48,190 bases of DNA from DATKDU01 sp035512595 (GCA_035512595.1 DATKDU010000030.1:1-48190); one strand, 5' to 3'; shown: positions 8,289 through 16,501, counted from the first letter of the stretch. The notes: a model not told the origin generated them from the letters alone. Numbers and translations: made by a program.

Positions 8289-8724
8289 ACAAACCCTCTC
8301 AATGAGCGCCGGAATGCGGAGTCCATACCGCGACGCTAGCATGGACGAGTCACCCAGCGCCGCCTCGACGTCGGCAATGCCGATTGCGAGCGATGAATCG
8401 TGGGACAAGTTGCTTGACAACCTTGCCGACTGGGGAAGGATCGCGGCGAGCGTGGACGAAGATGGTTTTCAGTTTCCCACGCGGGAGGCGATTAAAAAGT
8501 CGTTTCAATGGTTGAAAGTGCTGAAGAATCGGGAAAATCTCCTCCCTCAGCGCGTTGTTGCCGCGGGAGATGGCGGCATTGCGATCGAGCTTTTGACCGG
8601 TCCGGAGTGGTCGGAAATTTTGGACGTTGATGATTCCGGGCAAGTGGAATACTTGCTGTTTGAGAATTGTCAATTGGTCCGCCGTCATGCATTGCACGGA
8701 CCGAAGGATGATCCACGATGCTAG
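8275..8724 (+). CDS. Hypothetical protein, middle gene of TIGR04255 cassette
   Basis: A 149-residue protein with a Ser/Ala/Met-rich N-terminus of about 45 residues, then a compact domain: SWDKLLDNLADWGRIAAS, FPTREAIKKSFQWLKVL, RVVAAGDGGIAIELL and VEYLLFENCQLVRRHAL. The GDGGIAIEL strand followed by a VEYLLF strand suggests a small alpha/beta domain. I know of no function. The ATG at 8275 overlaps the TIGR04255 gene by 14 bases, a typical translational-coupling arrangement, so the two proteins are likely made together and may interact. An alternative start, MSAGMRSPY, lies 27 bases downstream. Confidence 0.75.
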   Translation: MLSTEQTLSMSAGMRSPYRDASMDESPSAASTSAMPIASDESWDKLLDNLADWGRIAASVDEDGFQFPTREAIKKSFQWLKVLKNRENLLPQRVVAAGDGGIAIELLTGPEWSEILDVDDSGQVEYLLFENCQLVRRHALHGPKDDPRC

Positions 8725-8768
8725 TGGTCATGTGTGGCGCCGAAATCTGATTACTCGCGGCAAAGACA

Positions 8769-9209
8769 ATGGCAGAGCACGTTGATCCAATCGGGGACGA
8801 CGAATTGCTCTACCGCCGGATCCTAGCGAAGGACACGAACAGCTTCGACCCAACGCGTGATACGCGTCCATCCGCCAAAGCCTTTCACCCCAACAGCCGC
8901 GATGTGACCGGCATTTCGCTAAGCCGGGCTAGGTCAGAGGCGCATCCTGAATTCCTCACTGCAGAACAGGTTGCCGCGCGCGGACGCAATCCTGCCGGTT
9001 ACTACGTCGCCGTGTTGCGGGCCGGAGACTTGCGAGCGGCTGGCATTCGGCTCGAAGTAAGGCCAGAGCCGGAGGATTTGGGGCATATCGAATTGCCCGA
9101 TGTCAACTACGCTCATCGCAAGGACGACCAAGTTCAAGCCTGGAAAGAAACATTAGCCAATCGCCTAACGATCCAAGTGCTCGAACGTTTTCCCGCTGGA
9201 AGTCCCTGA
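8769..9209 (+). CDS. Hypothetical protein, third gene of TIGR04255 cassette
   Basis: A 146-residue protein beginning MAEHVDPIGDDELLYRRILA. The order DDELLYRRI, then PSAKAFHPNSRDVTGISLSR, then AGYYVAVLRAGDLRAAGIRL is a pattern I associate with a family of uncharacterised accessory proteins that often sit last in short gene clusters. A conserved Arg pair and a late His (HRKDDQVQAW) could be functional, but I cannot name an activity. It follows the middle gene by 44 bases. Its stop codon lies only three bases before the third S1 tail fragment, so its own downstream context has been lost. Confidence 0.75.
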   Translation: MAEHVDPIGDDELLYRRILAKDTNSFDPTRDTRPSAKAFHPNSRDVTGISLSRARSEAHPEFLTAEQVAARGRNPAGYYVAVLRAGDLRAAGIRLEVRPEPEDLGHIELPDVNYAHRKDDQVQAWKETLANRLTIQVLERFPAGSP

Positions 9210-9212
9210 TTT

Positions 9213-9416
9213 TCGGTCGATGCCGACGCCCAGCGGATCGGCCTCTCGCTCAAGGCGACGATGGCGGCGCCGCAGAAGGCTGAAAAAAAGAAGCCCGAGG
9301 AAGCCGAAGCTCCTGAAGTCCCTCCCCGTCCGCTGGCCGTCCCCAAGCGTCCCGGCCCCCTGCGCGGCGGCACCGGCAAACCGAGCGGCGGCGATCAGTT
9401 CGGGCTGCGGTGGTAG
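9213..9416 (+). pseudogene. Displaced 3' fragment of the S1 gene (copy 3)
   Basis: These 204 bases align without gaps to 3643-3846, the last 68 codons of the intact S1 gene, and end at the same TAG. I count about 28 differences (roughly 86% identical), of which only five change the amino acid. It is thus older or from a more distant allele than copy 2, and it too evolved under protein-level constraint. Its left edge is TCGGTCGATG at 9213, directly after the cassette; the sequence to its right leads to the next core gene, so this may be the original end of the locus. Confidence 0.88.
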
Positions 9417-9430
9417 CCGCAGCCAATGTC

Positions 9431-9524
9431 GTCCGCCGCTCCGCCGCAGGACAAAATCTCCCCTTCGCCCCCGCAGTCGTACCGGCAATCTGGCTGGAAC
9501 TTGTCCTGCCGCGGAGCGGCGGAC
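9431..9524. repeat. REP-like inverted repeat, GTCCGCCGCTCCGC family
   Basis: The arm at 9431-9454 (GTCCGCCGCTCCGC, then CGCAGGACAA) is complementary to 9501-9524 with one mismatch over 24 bases. It lies in the 254-base spacer between the last S1 tail and the TM2 gene. It has the look of a mobile intergenic dyad. Confidence 0.8.
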
Positions 9525-9670
9525 CACATTTCTGTCGTTCCCACGCGGAGCAAATGCACCAGATTGTCGCAGCTTTGTTGATTGACGGCCCGTGCGGATT
9601 CGCTTACCTTAGCGGACGATTTGCTCCACTCCTCGTCTCTCAACCTTTCATGCTGACTTAGGAGCGCGCG

Positions 9671-9922
9671 ATGAATCGAGGGAAGAATAAGGTAATGGCG
9701 GGTGTGTTGGGGATTCTCTGCGGTATCCTGGGAATCCACCACTTCTATCTTGGCTCGACCATGGCCGGTGTGATCTGCATTGTGGCCAATTGCGTGGGTA
9801 TCGGCGCCATCATTGGCTTGGTCGAAGGCATCATGCTGCTGATCATGCCCGATGCCGAGTTCGAAGCCCGCTACAACCAGCGGGAGCCGGAATCGATGGA
9901 ATTCGTCTTCATGAAGAAGTGA
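9671..9922 (+). CDS. TM2-domain membrane protein
   Basis: An 83-residue protein with two membrane helices joined by a short turn. The TM2 signature GILGIHHFYLG is present at about residues 19-29, with the second helix from CVGIGAIIGLVEGIML. The N-terminus is basic (MNRGKNK) and the C-terminus acidic. TM2 proteins are widespread and small; their bacterial function is not established. An AGGAG motif (9660-9664) lies before the ATG at 9671, which fixes the start. It is monocistronic, with a terminator-like hairpin 38 bases downstream. Confidence 0.9.
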   Translation: MNRGKNKVMAGVLGILCGILGIHHFYLGSTMAGVICIVANCVGIGAIIGLVEGIMLLIMPDAEFEARYNQREPESMEFVFMKK

Positions 9923-9959
9923 CACGACGAATCACGCGCCGGGCCTGCTGATTATCAAA

Positions 9960-9992
9960 CAGCCCCGACCCGCACGACGCAGGCCGGGGCTG
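9960..9992. terminator. Candidate bidirectional terminator after TM2 gene
   Basis: CAGCCCCGACC pairs with GGCCGGGGCTG (11 positions, one mismatch) around an 11-base loop. It is flanked by ATTT on the plus side and by TTTGATAATC when read on the minus strand. The T-runs are short, so efficiency is uncertain. Confidence 0.5.
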
Positions 9993-10085
9993 ATTTCGTG
10001 CGCTCTTGGCGGGGTCGGTGAGTCGTTTCGGGCCGGTAACTTTGCACTTCCAGGTTGCCGGCGCAGCGGGTGCTCCCACGCCACG

Positions 10086-10160
10086 GGGTCGGGAGTCTTT
10101 TTCGGGCAAGGCCAACACGCCAAACGGCTCGATGGCCGAAAAAGACTCGCCGACCCCGCC
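10086..10160. repeat. Long inverted repeat, GGGTCGGGAGTC family
   Basis: GGGTCGGGAGTCTTTTTCGG near 10086-10105 pairs with CCGAAAAAGACTCGCCGACC near 10137-10156, with a 30-base loop. A third related copy (GGGGTCGGTGAGTCG) occurs at about 10012-10026. It occupies the 377-base spacer before kdsD. Confidence 0.75.
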
Positions 10161-10213
10161 GCTTGTTTCACGTTGTCCCTCCGCCGCGGCAAGGCTACAA
10201 TTCACGGCCCGCG

Positions 10214-10279
10214 TGTCCACTCGCGGACCGAGTGGACTACTTTGGCTGTCCACTCGCGGAGCGGGTGGACTACTTTCCT
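10214..10279. repeat. Two tandem 33-bp palindromic units
   Basis: TGTCCACTCGCGGACCGAGT plus GGACTACTTTGGC (10214-10246) is followed directly by a near copy (10247-10279). Each unit contains its own dyad, GTCCACTC..GAGTGGAC. The second copy ends 20 bases before the kdsD start codon. Confidence 0.8.
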
Positions 10280-10299
10280 CGCGTCACGGATGACGGGCC

Positions 10300-11382
10300 A
10301 TGTCCGCACTCCCTGCTAGCACGCTGCCGGCACTTTCGGCCGATGGGCAACTGGAGTTGGCCCGCGCGATCCTGAATGCCGAGGCGAATTCCGTCCTGGC
10401 GCTCGCCGACCGCTTGGGGGACGACTTTTGCCGTGCGGTGGATGTGATCGCCGTGTCCCGCGGCGCAGTGATCGTCACCGGCATGGGCAAGGCCGGCCTC
10501 GTCGGTCAGAAGATCGCGGCCACGCTCGCCTCCACCGGCACCCGCAGCCACTTCCTCCATCCGGCCGAAGCGATCCACGGCGATCTGGGGCGCGTCCACC
10601 GGGACGATGTGCTGCTGGTCCTGTCGTATAGCGGCGAAACGGAAGAAGTGACCCGCATTCTGCCGCCGCTGAAGAAACTGGCTGCTGCGTTGATCGCCAT
10701 CACGGGTCAGCCGCGGAGCACGCTGGCGCGCCTGGCCGACGTGACGCTCGATCTGGGGCCGCTGCGGGAAGCGTGCCCCTTGGGGCTGGCCCCGAGTGCG
10801 AGCACCACCGCCATGCTGGCCCTCGGCGATGCGCTGGCCCTCGTCCTCAGCTCTCTGCGCGGCTTTGCGGAAGAAGATTTCGCCCGCTTTCATCCCGGCG
10901 GCTCTCTGGGGCGCAAGCTGGCCAAAGTGGACGAGGTGATGCGACCGCTGGTGGAATGCCGCCTGGCGAGCGAAACGCAAAGCGTCCGGGCGACGCTGAT
11001 CGCCCAGCAGCGCCCGGGACGACGTACCGGCGCCGTGATGGTCATTGCGGGCGATGGAACGCTTTCCGGCATTTTCACCGACAGCGATCTGGCGCGGCTC
11101 CTGGAGCGTAAGCAAGATACGGCCATCGACGGCCCGATCGCAGGCGTGATGACGAAGGATCCGACGACCGTGGTGACCGGAACGCTTCTCTCGACGGCCT
11201 GCGAGATCCTCGCGGCGCGGAAGATCAGCGAACTGCCGGTTGTGGACGATGCGCACCGACCGCTGGGCCTAATCGACATTACCGACATCGTTGGCACGAG
11301 CCGCGAGGATGAACAAGACCACGACGCTGAGGGAGCTCCGCCGGTGCTCAAGCTGGTCGCGGGAGGTAAGAATGAACGATAA
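10300..11382 (+). CDS. kdsD: D-arabinose 5-phosphate isomerase (KdsD/KpsF)
   Basis: A 360-residue cytosolic enzyme that converts ribulose 5-phosphate to arabinose 5-phosphate, the first committed step towards Kdo for LPS. The SIS domain occupies about residues 30-170: VIVTGMGKAGLVGQKIAATL, then STGTRSHFLHPAEAIHGDLG and VLSYSGETEE. Two CBS domains follow (about 215-345: GAVMVIAGDGTLSGIFTDSD and SELPVVDDAHRPLGLIDITD). This domain order and length match KdsD. kdsC follows after 79 bases on the same strand, completing the usual gene order. The ATG at 10300 comes just after tandem palindromes and has no strong ribosome site. Confidence 0.95.
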   Translation: MSALPASTLPALSADGQLELARAILNAEANSVLALADRLGDDFCRAVDVIAVSRGAVIVTGMGKAGLVGQKIAATLASTGTRSHFLHPAEAIHGDLGRVHRDDVLLVLSYSGETEEVTRILPPLKKLAAALIAITGQPRSTLARLADVTLDLGPLREACPLGLAPSASTTAMLALGDALALVLSSLRGFAEEDFARFHPGGSLGRKLAKVDEVMRPLVECRLASETQSVRATLIAQQRPGRRTGAVMVIAGDGTLSGIFTDSDLARLLERKQDTAIDGPIAGVMTKDPTTVVTGTLLSTACEILAARKISELPVVDDAHRPLGLIDITDIVGTSREDEQDHDAEGAPPVLKLVAGGKNER

Positions 11383-11400
11383 ACCTAAAGTGACCTCAAG

Positions 11401-11421
11401 CCGGAGGCTAACCGCCTCCGG
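11401..11421. repeat. Hairpin in the kdsD-kdsC spacer
   Basis: CCGGAGGC and GCCTCCGG form a perfect 8-bp stem with a TAACC loop. It may tune read-through or mRNA decay between kdsD and kdsC; there is no T-run. Confidence 0.6.
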
Positions 11422-11460
11422 AATGGACGCCGCATCCCGGACGGCTTTGCTAAGAACACC

Positions 11461-11985
11461 ATGAACCTTCCCGAACTTTGCCGCCGCATCGAGCTGATCC
11501 TGTCGGACGTGGATGGCGTCCTGACCGACGGCGGCGTCGTGTATGACAATCAGGGGGTGGAAATCAAAAAATTTCACATCCGCGACGGCCTGGGGATCAA
11601 GCTCTGGCAGCGGGCCGGTTACAAGTTCGGCGTCCTCACTGCCCGCACCAGCCACATCGTCAAGGTCCGGGCGAGCGAGCTGGGGATCGACCTGGTGCGG
11701 CAAGGCTTTGAACGAAAGCTCCCGGTGGCACAGGAGATCCTGCGGCAATTGAACTTGTCGCCGGAGCAAATGTGCTACATCGGCGACGACCTGACCGACC
11801 TCCCGGTGATTCGCCACGCGGGACTGGGCGTGGCGGTGGCCGACGCGACCGAGGACGTGCGCGCTGCCGCGTCGTATACGACCAGGCTCAGCGGCGGCCA
11901 GGGTGCGGTCCGCGAAGTGATCGAGACGATCCTCAAGGCGCAGTCGCGGTGGGAAGACGTGCTGCAAAACTATGTGGGAGGATAA
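11461..11985 (+). CDS. kdsC: 3-deoxy-D-manno-octulosonate 8-phosphate phosphatase
   Basis: A 174-residue HAD phosphatase without a cap domain, which removes phosphate from Kdo 8-phosphate. Motif I is DVDGVLTDGGVVYDNQG with the two catalytic aspartates; motif II is the threonine in GVLTARTS; the lysine of motif III lies in the following helix region; motif IV is YIGDDLTDLP. Length and all motifs match KdsC. It lies between kdsD and an LptC/LptA-like gene, the same order as in enterobacteria, which strongly supports the Kdo-LPS role. The start at 11461 has little ribosome-site sequence in front of it. Confidence 0.95.
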   Translation: MNLPELCRRIELILSDVDGVLTDGGVVYDNQGVEIKKFHIRDGLGIKLWQRAGYKFGVLTARTSHIVKVRASELGIDLVRQGFERKLPVAQEILRQLNLSPEQMCYIGDDLTDLPVIRHAGLGVAVADATEDVRAAASYTTRLSGGQGAVREVIETILKAQSRWEDVLQNYVGG

Positions 11986-11994
11986 CCAAACGTT

Positions 11995-12060
11995 GATTGC
12001 GGATTGCAGATTGCGGATTGCAGATTGGCAATCCGCAATCTGAAATCCGCAATCCGCAAT
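11995..12060. repeat. Heptamer array GATTGCG/GATTGCA forming a hairpin
   Basis: Four heptamers (GATTGCG, GATTGCA, GATTGCG, GATTGCA) are followed by their complements (GCAATCC, GCAATCT, GAAATCC, GCAATCC). Arms 11996-12027 and 12029-12060 match at 28 of 32 positions with almost no loop. The hairpin ends four bases before the ATG of the next gene, so it covers the place of the ribosome site. Confidence 0.9.
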
Positions 12061-12064
12061 AGCC

Positions 12065-15000
12065 ATGCTTCCCATCCGACGCTACCTCGGTGCCCTCGCA
12101 GTCGCAGTCGCGGCCTATACGGCCTACGCGCTGCTGGCTGCGCCGCGGCTGGAGCCGCCAGCGACGGGACGCTCTGCGGCAACCGGCAGCATACGGGTAA
12201 TGCAGGTGGATGAATCGTACCGCGAATTGTTCCCCGAAAACGCCTGGGAGCGGGACAATCCCAAGATCGTCGAGACGGCGCAGTGTACGCTCCTGCTGAA
12301 GGACTATCAGCCGCTGCCAGACGGGCGGATGGAAATCACTCCTTGCACGCTCATCTTCTACGCGGCCGGCTCTGACGGGCCGGAAGGTAAAGGGCTCCCA
12401 TTTCAGCGTCGCCGGCCCATCGTCCTGCGGGCCCCCGATGGGGCCGTGCTCCAGTTCGATCGGCCGCTCGACGTCGGCCGGGCTACCGTCGGCCGGCTGA
12501 CGGAAGGGATGCTCCGCGGCAAGATCCACATCTTCAGTCCTCCCAGCCGTCCCGGCGCTAACGACGCTCTCGACCTGACGACGCGGAACGTGAAGATCGA
12601 CCGCGAGAAGGTCTACACGCCCAGCGCCGTCGATTTCCGTTACGGCCGCAGCTTTGGCAATGGCCAAGACCTGACGATTACGCTCCTGCCCGAAGACAAG
12701 GAGCAGGGAAGCGCCGCTTCGCTCGGCGGCCTGAGCGTCCTCCAGCTCGCGCGCGTCGAGCGGCTCCATCTGGAAGGTAGTGCCGACGGCCTCTTGCCGA
12801 CGGCCGACAAAACGGGAACCGCCGATCCCCGCGCCGCCAAGGAAATGCCGCTGGAGGTCCGCTGCGAAGGTCCGCTGGTCGTCGATTTCGAGCAGAACCT
12901 GGCGGCACTCGACGAGAAGGTCGAGATCAGCCGGGTCTATCCCGAGGGTCCGCCCGACCGGCTGACGTGCGACCGGCTGATCTTTCATCTGGTCGAACGA
13001 ACGGGCGATCGCAAGAAGAAGGGCAAGGACTCCAACTCGCAATCGGGCAATCCCCAATTCGCCGAGCTGGTCGAGCGGGCCATCGCCATCGGCAGTCCGG
13101 TCGTCCTCGATGCGCCGCAAACTGCGACGTTTGCCAAAGCGGCCCGCGTGGAATACCTGGCGGCGAGCAAGCGGATCGCCCTCTTCAGCGGCCCCTCGGC
13201 TCCGCAGGTGACGCTCCGCCACCAGCAAAGCCAGTTTGAAGCCCGCGAGATTGAGTACGAAATGGCGGAGCCGGGGCGGATCGGCCGGCTCTGGTCGGCC
13301 GGGCCGGGGCGGCTGAAGTTCGTCCCCGCCGCCGGGCAGAAGGGGGAGCCGATGGAGGCGACCTGGCAAACGGAGCTGACGATCACTCCGGACGCCAAGA
13401 ACAAAGTCGTTTCGCTCAAGGGGCAGCCAACCGTCAACCTCGATCAGGGGGGTTCGTTCTCCACCCGCGACCGGATGGACGGCATTCGCCGCGTGCCGGG
13501 AGAGATTCATCTGTGGGTGCTGGAAGTCCCCGTGGCTCAGCCGACGGAGCGAGCAGCCCAATCGTCGTCCCCCGCTACCATCCGGCAGCCGGTCCCCGCC
13601 GGCAATGCGCCCGCTCCCAAATACCTGATCCTTCCCGACAGAATGCTGGCGACCGGCCAGGTCGAGATCGATTCGCCAGAGCTGGCGGCACACACGGCGG
13701 AGCTGCGAGCCTGGTTTGTGCATCAGTCGCCGCCGATGCAGCCCGCGCGGAACTCGGGGGCCATGTTCGACCCGGCGCCGCGGCCAGCAGGCGAAAAACC
13801 GGACGACAAACCGCAAGTGCAGAAGCTCGACCTGACCGGCTCGCTGATTCAGCTTCAGGTTCTGCGGCGCGGCAACGATTCTCAAGTTGAAAACCTGGCG
13901 ATCACCGGCGGGGTGAAGGTTCGGGAGCTGGTCCAGGAGGGGGATCAGGCCCAGGCCCCGCTGGAGCTGGTTGGCGATGTGGTCACCCTGCGAAAGTGGT
14001 CCTCGCCGCAAGCAAAGCTGGAGATTTACGGCACGAAGGCCTCCGGCGATCGTCCGGCCCAATACGCCCGCGTCAGCGCCCGCGGGCTGTCGCTGTCGGG
14101 TTCAACGATCCACTTGCGGCGGGCCGATAACCGCTTGTGGATTCCCGGAGCGGGAGAAGCCGTGCTGCCGATTCCTGAAGAGACGCCGCTGTTGCCGCCT
14201 CCCGCCGACAGCTTCCGCAGGACCGCGCCAGCACCCGGCACGAACACGGGGAGCGAGCCGACGCGGCCCCTCAAGGTCACCTGGCAGGACGCGTTTGAGT
14301 TCGACGGCGTGAAAGGGATCTTCAGCGGCGACATCGAGGCCCGCGGCCAGGCGGAAATCGCCGCCGGCGAGCAATTGACGGTCACGCTCAACCAGCGGAT
14401 CGACTTCACCGCGCCGCGGCAGGAAGGGCGTGTCGAAATCGCCGAGCTGCACTTCACCGGCGGCGAGCGCGACGTGACGATGCAGCGGGTCTCGTTCGAC
14501 AAGCTGGGACAAAAGAGTGCGGTCGATAACGTGCAAGTTCGCAACCTCCACATCGACCGCACGACCGGGAAGATCCAGGCCGCCGGCCCCGGCGAAGTGT
14601 GGACCGTCCGTCGCGATCTCAAGGGAGTGCCCGGCGGCGGTTTGATCCCCTCTGGTCGCCCAGCCGCCAATCCTGCGACCAACAAACTGTCCTACGTCTG
14701 CGTGAAGTTTCAGGGGGAGATCGTCGGCGACTTGGGTCGCCGCGAGATGACGTTCCACCGGAACGTCGATACGATCTACGGCCTGGTGAGCGGCTTCAGC
14801 GAGCGGGTCGTCGCCACGCGGGCCGAAGACCTGGGGGAATCGGGCGTCCGCGTCCTCAGCGACACGCTGAAGATCACCGAGATGGCCATGTCCCCCGACC
14901 ACCAATGGATCGAGCTGGAAGCCGCCGGCAATACGCAGGCCGATGGACTGAAATTCTTCGCCCAGGCCGACCGGATCAGCTACACGTCCGACAAGGACCA

Positions 15001-15196
15001 GCTCATCATCGCCAGCGACGGCCGCGGTCTGGCGGAGCTCTGGTTTCGCGGCCAGATGGGAGAACAAGGATCTCGAATGACAGCCCGCCGCTTCATCTAT
15101 CAGCGGAGCAACGGCTCGTTTCAAATGGACGGCGGCCAAATGATCGACATCAGCGACTTGCCGCAAGGCGATAAGCCGGTGCCGAAGCTGCGCTAA
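12065..15196 (+). CDS. Giant LptC/LptA (OstA)-like LPS export protein
   Basis: A 1043-residue protein with a single N-terminal membrane segment (GALAVAVAAYTAYALLAAP) and then repeated beta-strand-rich periplasmic domains. Strands such as VVDFEQNLAALDEKVEISRV, LTGSLIQLQVLRRGNDSQV and VKGIFSGDIEARGQAEIAAG have the look of OstA/LptA jelly-roll repeats that bind lipid A acyl chains. In enterobacteria kdsC is followed by separate lptC (anchored) and lptA (soluble) genes of about 190 residues each; here one very long protein takes that place. Function is inferred from position, topology and strand pattern; no single motif is decisive. The start is taken at the ATG right after the hairpin. No lptB follows on this strand. 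Confidence 0.75.
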   Translation: MLPIRRYLGALAVAVAAYTAYALLAAPRLEPPATGRSAATGSIRVMQVDESYRELFPENAWERDNPKIVETAQCTLLLKDYQPLPDGRMEITPCTLIFYAAGSDGPEGKGLPFQRRRPIVLRAPDGAVLQFDRPLDVGRATVGRLTEGMLRGKIHIFSPPSRPGANDALDLTTRNVKIDREKVYTPSAVDFRYGRSFGNGQDLTITLLPEDKEQGSAASLGGLSVLQLARVERLHLEGSADGLLPTADKTGTADPRAAKEMPLEVRCEGPLVVDFEQNLAALDEKVEISRVYPEGPPDRLTCDRLIFHLVERTGDRKKKGKDSNSQSGNPQFAELVERAIAIGSPVVLDAPQTATFAKAARVEYLAASKRIALFSGPSAPQVTLRHQQSQFEAREIEYEMAEPGRIGRLWSAGPGRLKFVPAAGQKGEPMEATWQTELTITPDAKNKVVSLKGQPTVNLDQGGSFSTRDRMDGIRRVPGEIHLWVLEVPVAQPTERAAQSSSPATIRQPVPAGNAPAPKYLILPDRMLATGQVEIDSPELAAHTAELRAWFVHQSPPMQPARNSGAMFDPAPRPAGEKPDDKPQVQKLDLTGSLIQLQVLRRGNDSQVENLAITGGVKVRELVQEGDQAQAPLELVGDVVTLRKWSSPQAKLEIYGTKASGDRPAQYARVSARGLSLSGSTIHLRRADNRLWIPGAGEAVLPIPEETPLLPPPADSFRRTAPAPGTNTGSEPTRPLKVTWQDAFEFDGVKGIFSGDIEARGQAEIAAGEQLTVTLNQRIDFTAPRQEGRVEIAELHFTGGERDVTMQRVSFDKLGQKSAVDNVQVRNLHIDRTTGKIQAAGPGEVWTVRRDLKGVPGGGLIPSGRPAANPATNKLSYVCVKFQGEIVGDLGRREMTFHRNVDTIYGLVSGFSERVVATRAEDLGESGVRVLSDTLKITEMAMSPDHQWIELEAAGNTQADGLKFFAQADRISYTSDKDQLIIASDGRGLAELWFRGQMGEQGSRMTARRFIYQRSNGSFQMDGGQMIDISDLPQGDKPVPKLR

Positions 15197-15361
15197 CTGG
15201 AGCCGTCGTGTCCGCCTGCCGCGCCGGATCCTGAAAACAGTCGCGTCGAGAAGGGGCGCGGTGGTTCAGGTCGCTGTTTGGGTTCACTGCTTTTTCGCCC
15301 TTTCGCCTGCGAGTGTCACAGGGCGCGACTGTTTCATTCTCCCGCCTGCGTCCGTGCTGCC

Positions 15362-16501
15362 TTACATCCCCTGCCTCACGCAGGCGATCTCCTCCCCGTT
15401 GGCGAACACCGCCAGTCGATTGCCGGCGTAGATCAATTTCCAGCCTTGGAGAGATTCGATCGGCTGGCCTTGCGGCGTCTTGATTTCCTGCTCGTAGCGG
15501 GCGACGAACTCGCCCGTGCCGTCGGGGAGCTTGAAGAGGGCCAGCGCCTCGCCCTGCTGCGTGGCCAGCGTGATCGTCAGCTTTCCTTCCAGCGGACTCT
15601 GGGGGGCCTTCGCGCCGAATACGATCCCTTGGGCCTCGACGGACTTGTTCTCCGCCCGTCCGGGCGGCAAGCCGCCCGGACGCATGGGGATGGCCGAGTT
15701 GACGAACGTGCTCCCTTCGGCGTGGGAGACCTGCACCCCTTCGGGGCCGGCCAGGATACTGTCCCGCACGAACGAACCCTCAAGGCGCGAATTGCACAGG
15801 ATCACGCTCCCGCGTGGACTGGACACATTCACCAGTTGACCCGCAACCACCAGCGAGTTTTCACAACTGCCGATGATCGCCGCCACGGGGGCGATGACAA
15901 TGCTGTTGCGGAGCATGCTCACCTCGGCAATGGAATCGGCGAGCACAATGGACCCTTCCACCATCGACGTTTTGACCCGCCTTTCCTTGATCAGCGTGCC
16001 GCGGGCAAACGGTCCCATCGGCGCCTGTCCCAGGTCGGCAAACCTCACCGGCAATTTGAGGTCCTTTTTGCCGGTCTCGGCAGCAAGCGTCTCGATCAGT
16101 CGTTCAAGCTGCGACTGGAGCGTCTGCTTGTCCCACCCCTCCTTCTGCGCCGCCTTGGCCTGCGCCAGGATGTCGTCGATCTTCAGGGCGTTCCGGCGGG
16201 CCAGGTCGAGCTTGATGCCGTCGATCGCGGTCTGGATGCGGAACTTGGCCTCGATGCTGGGGGGGTCGGCGAGCGTTTTTTCGAGGGTCGCAAGTGCCGC
16301 TGCGCCGATCTTGCGGAGCTCGGCAGTGGCCGCCTCGCGCTGGTCGGCCTTCTCGGCATCGAGCTGTTTGATCAGCTCGCTAATCCGCATTTGGTCGGCG
16401 AGGGAAGGGGCGGTCGGCTTAGGCTCTTGCTCCTGGGCCGCCAGCGCTGGGCCAAATAGCAGCACAACGCCCACTGCGGCCACCCAAAGACGAGATGCCA
16501 T
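15362..16501 (-). CDS. Secreted hypothetical protein with HEAT-like and beta-repeat regions
   Basis: A 379-residue protein with a clear signal peptide (MASRLWVAAVGVVLLFGPALAAQ). Residues about 35-90 look like a HEAT-type helical repeat (DQREAATAELRKIGAAALAT). Residues about 170-280 are a run of short strands with repeated Ser/Val/Asn turns (SIVLADSIAEVSMLRNSIVI, then SVILCNSRLEGSFVRDSILA), suggesting a small beta-helix. The C-terminus is a mixed domain ending IACVRQGM. I do not know its function; periplasmic location is likely. It converges with the LptC/LptA-like gene and lies downstream of clpC, separated from it by a terminator. Confidence 0.75.
   Translation of the reverse strand: MASRLWVAAVGVVLLFGPALAAQEQEPKPTAPSLADQMRISELIKQLDAEKADQREAATAELRKIGAAALATLEKTLADPPSIEAKFRIQTAIDGIKLDLARRNALKIDDILAQAKAAQKEGWDKQTLQSQLERLIETLAAETGKKDLKLPVRFADLGQAPMGPFARGTLIKERRVKTSMVEGSIVLADSIAEVSMLRNSIVIAPVAAIIGSCENSLVVAGQLVNVSSPRGSVILCNSRLEGSFVRDSILAGPEGVQVSHAEGSTFVNSAIPMRPGGLPPGRAENKSVEAQGIVFGAKAPQSPLEGKLTITLATQQGEALALFKLPDGTGEFVARYEQEIKTPQGQPIESLQGWKLIYAGNRLAVFANGEEIACVRQGM

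Noticed and set aside
2239..9416. Polymorphic-toxin locus (variable C-terminal toxin tips)
   Set aside because: The S1 C-terminus is nearly the same in all copies and there is no secretion or toxin domain; only the displacement geometry is similar.
11933..14062. A 709-codon open frame on the minus strand
   Set aside because: It lies opposite the kdsC end and the LptC/LptA-like gene and shows no fold features; antisense shadow.
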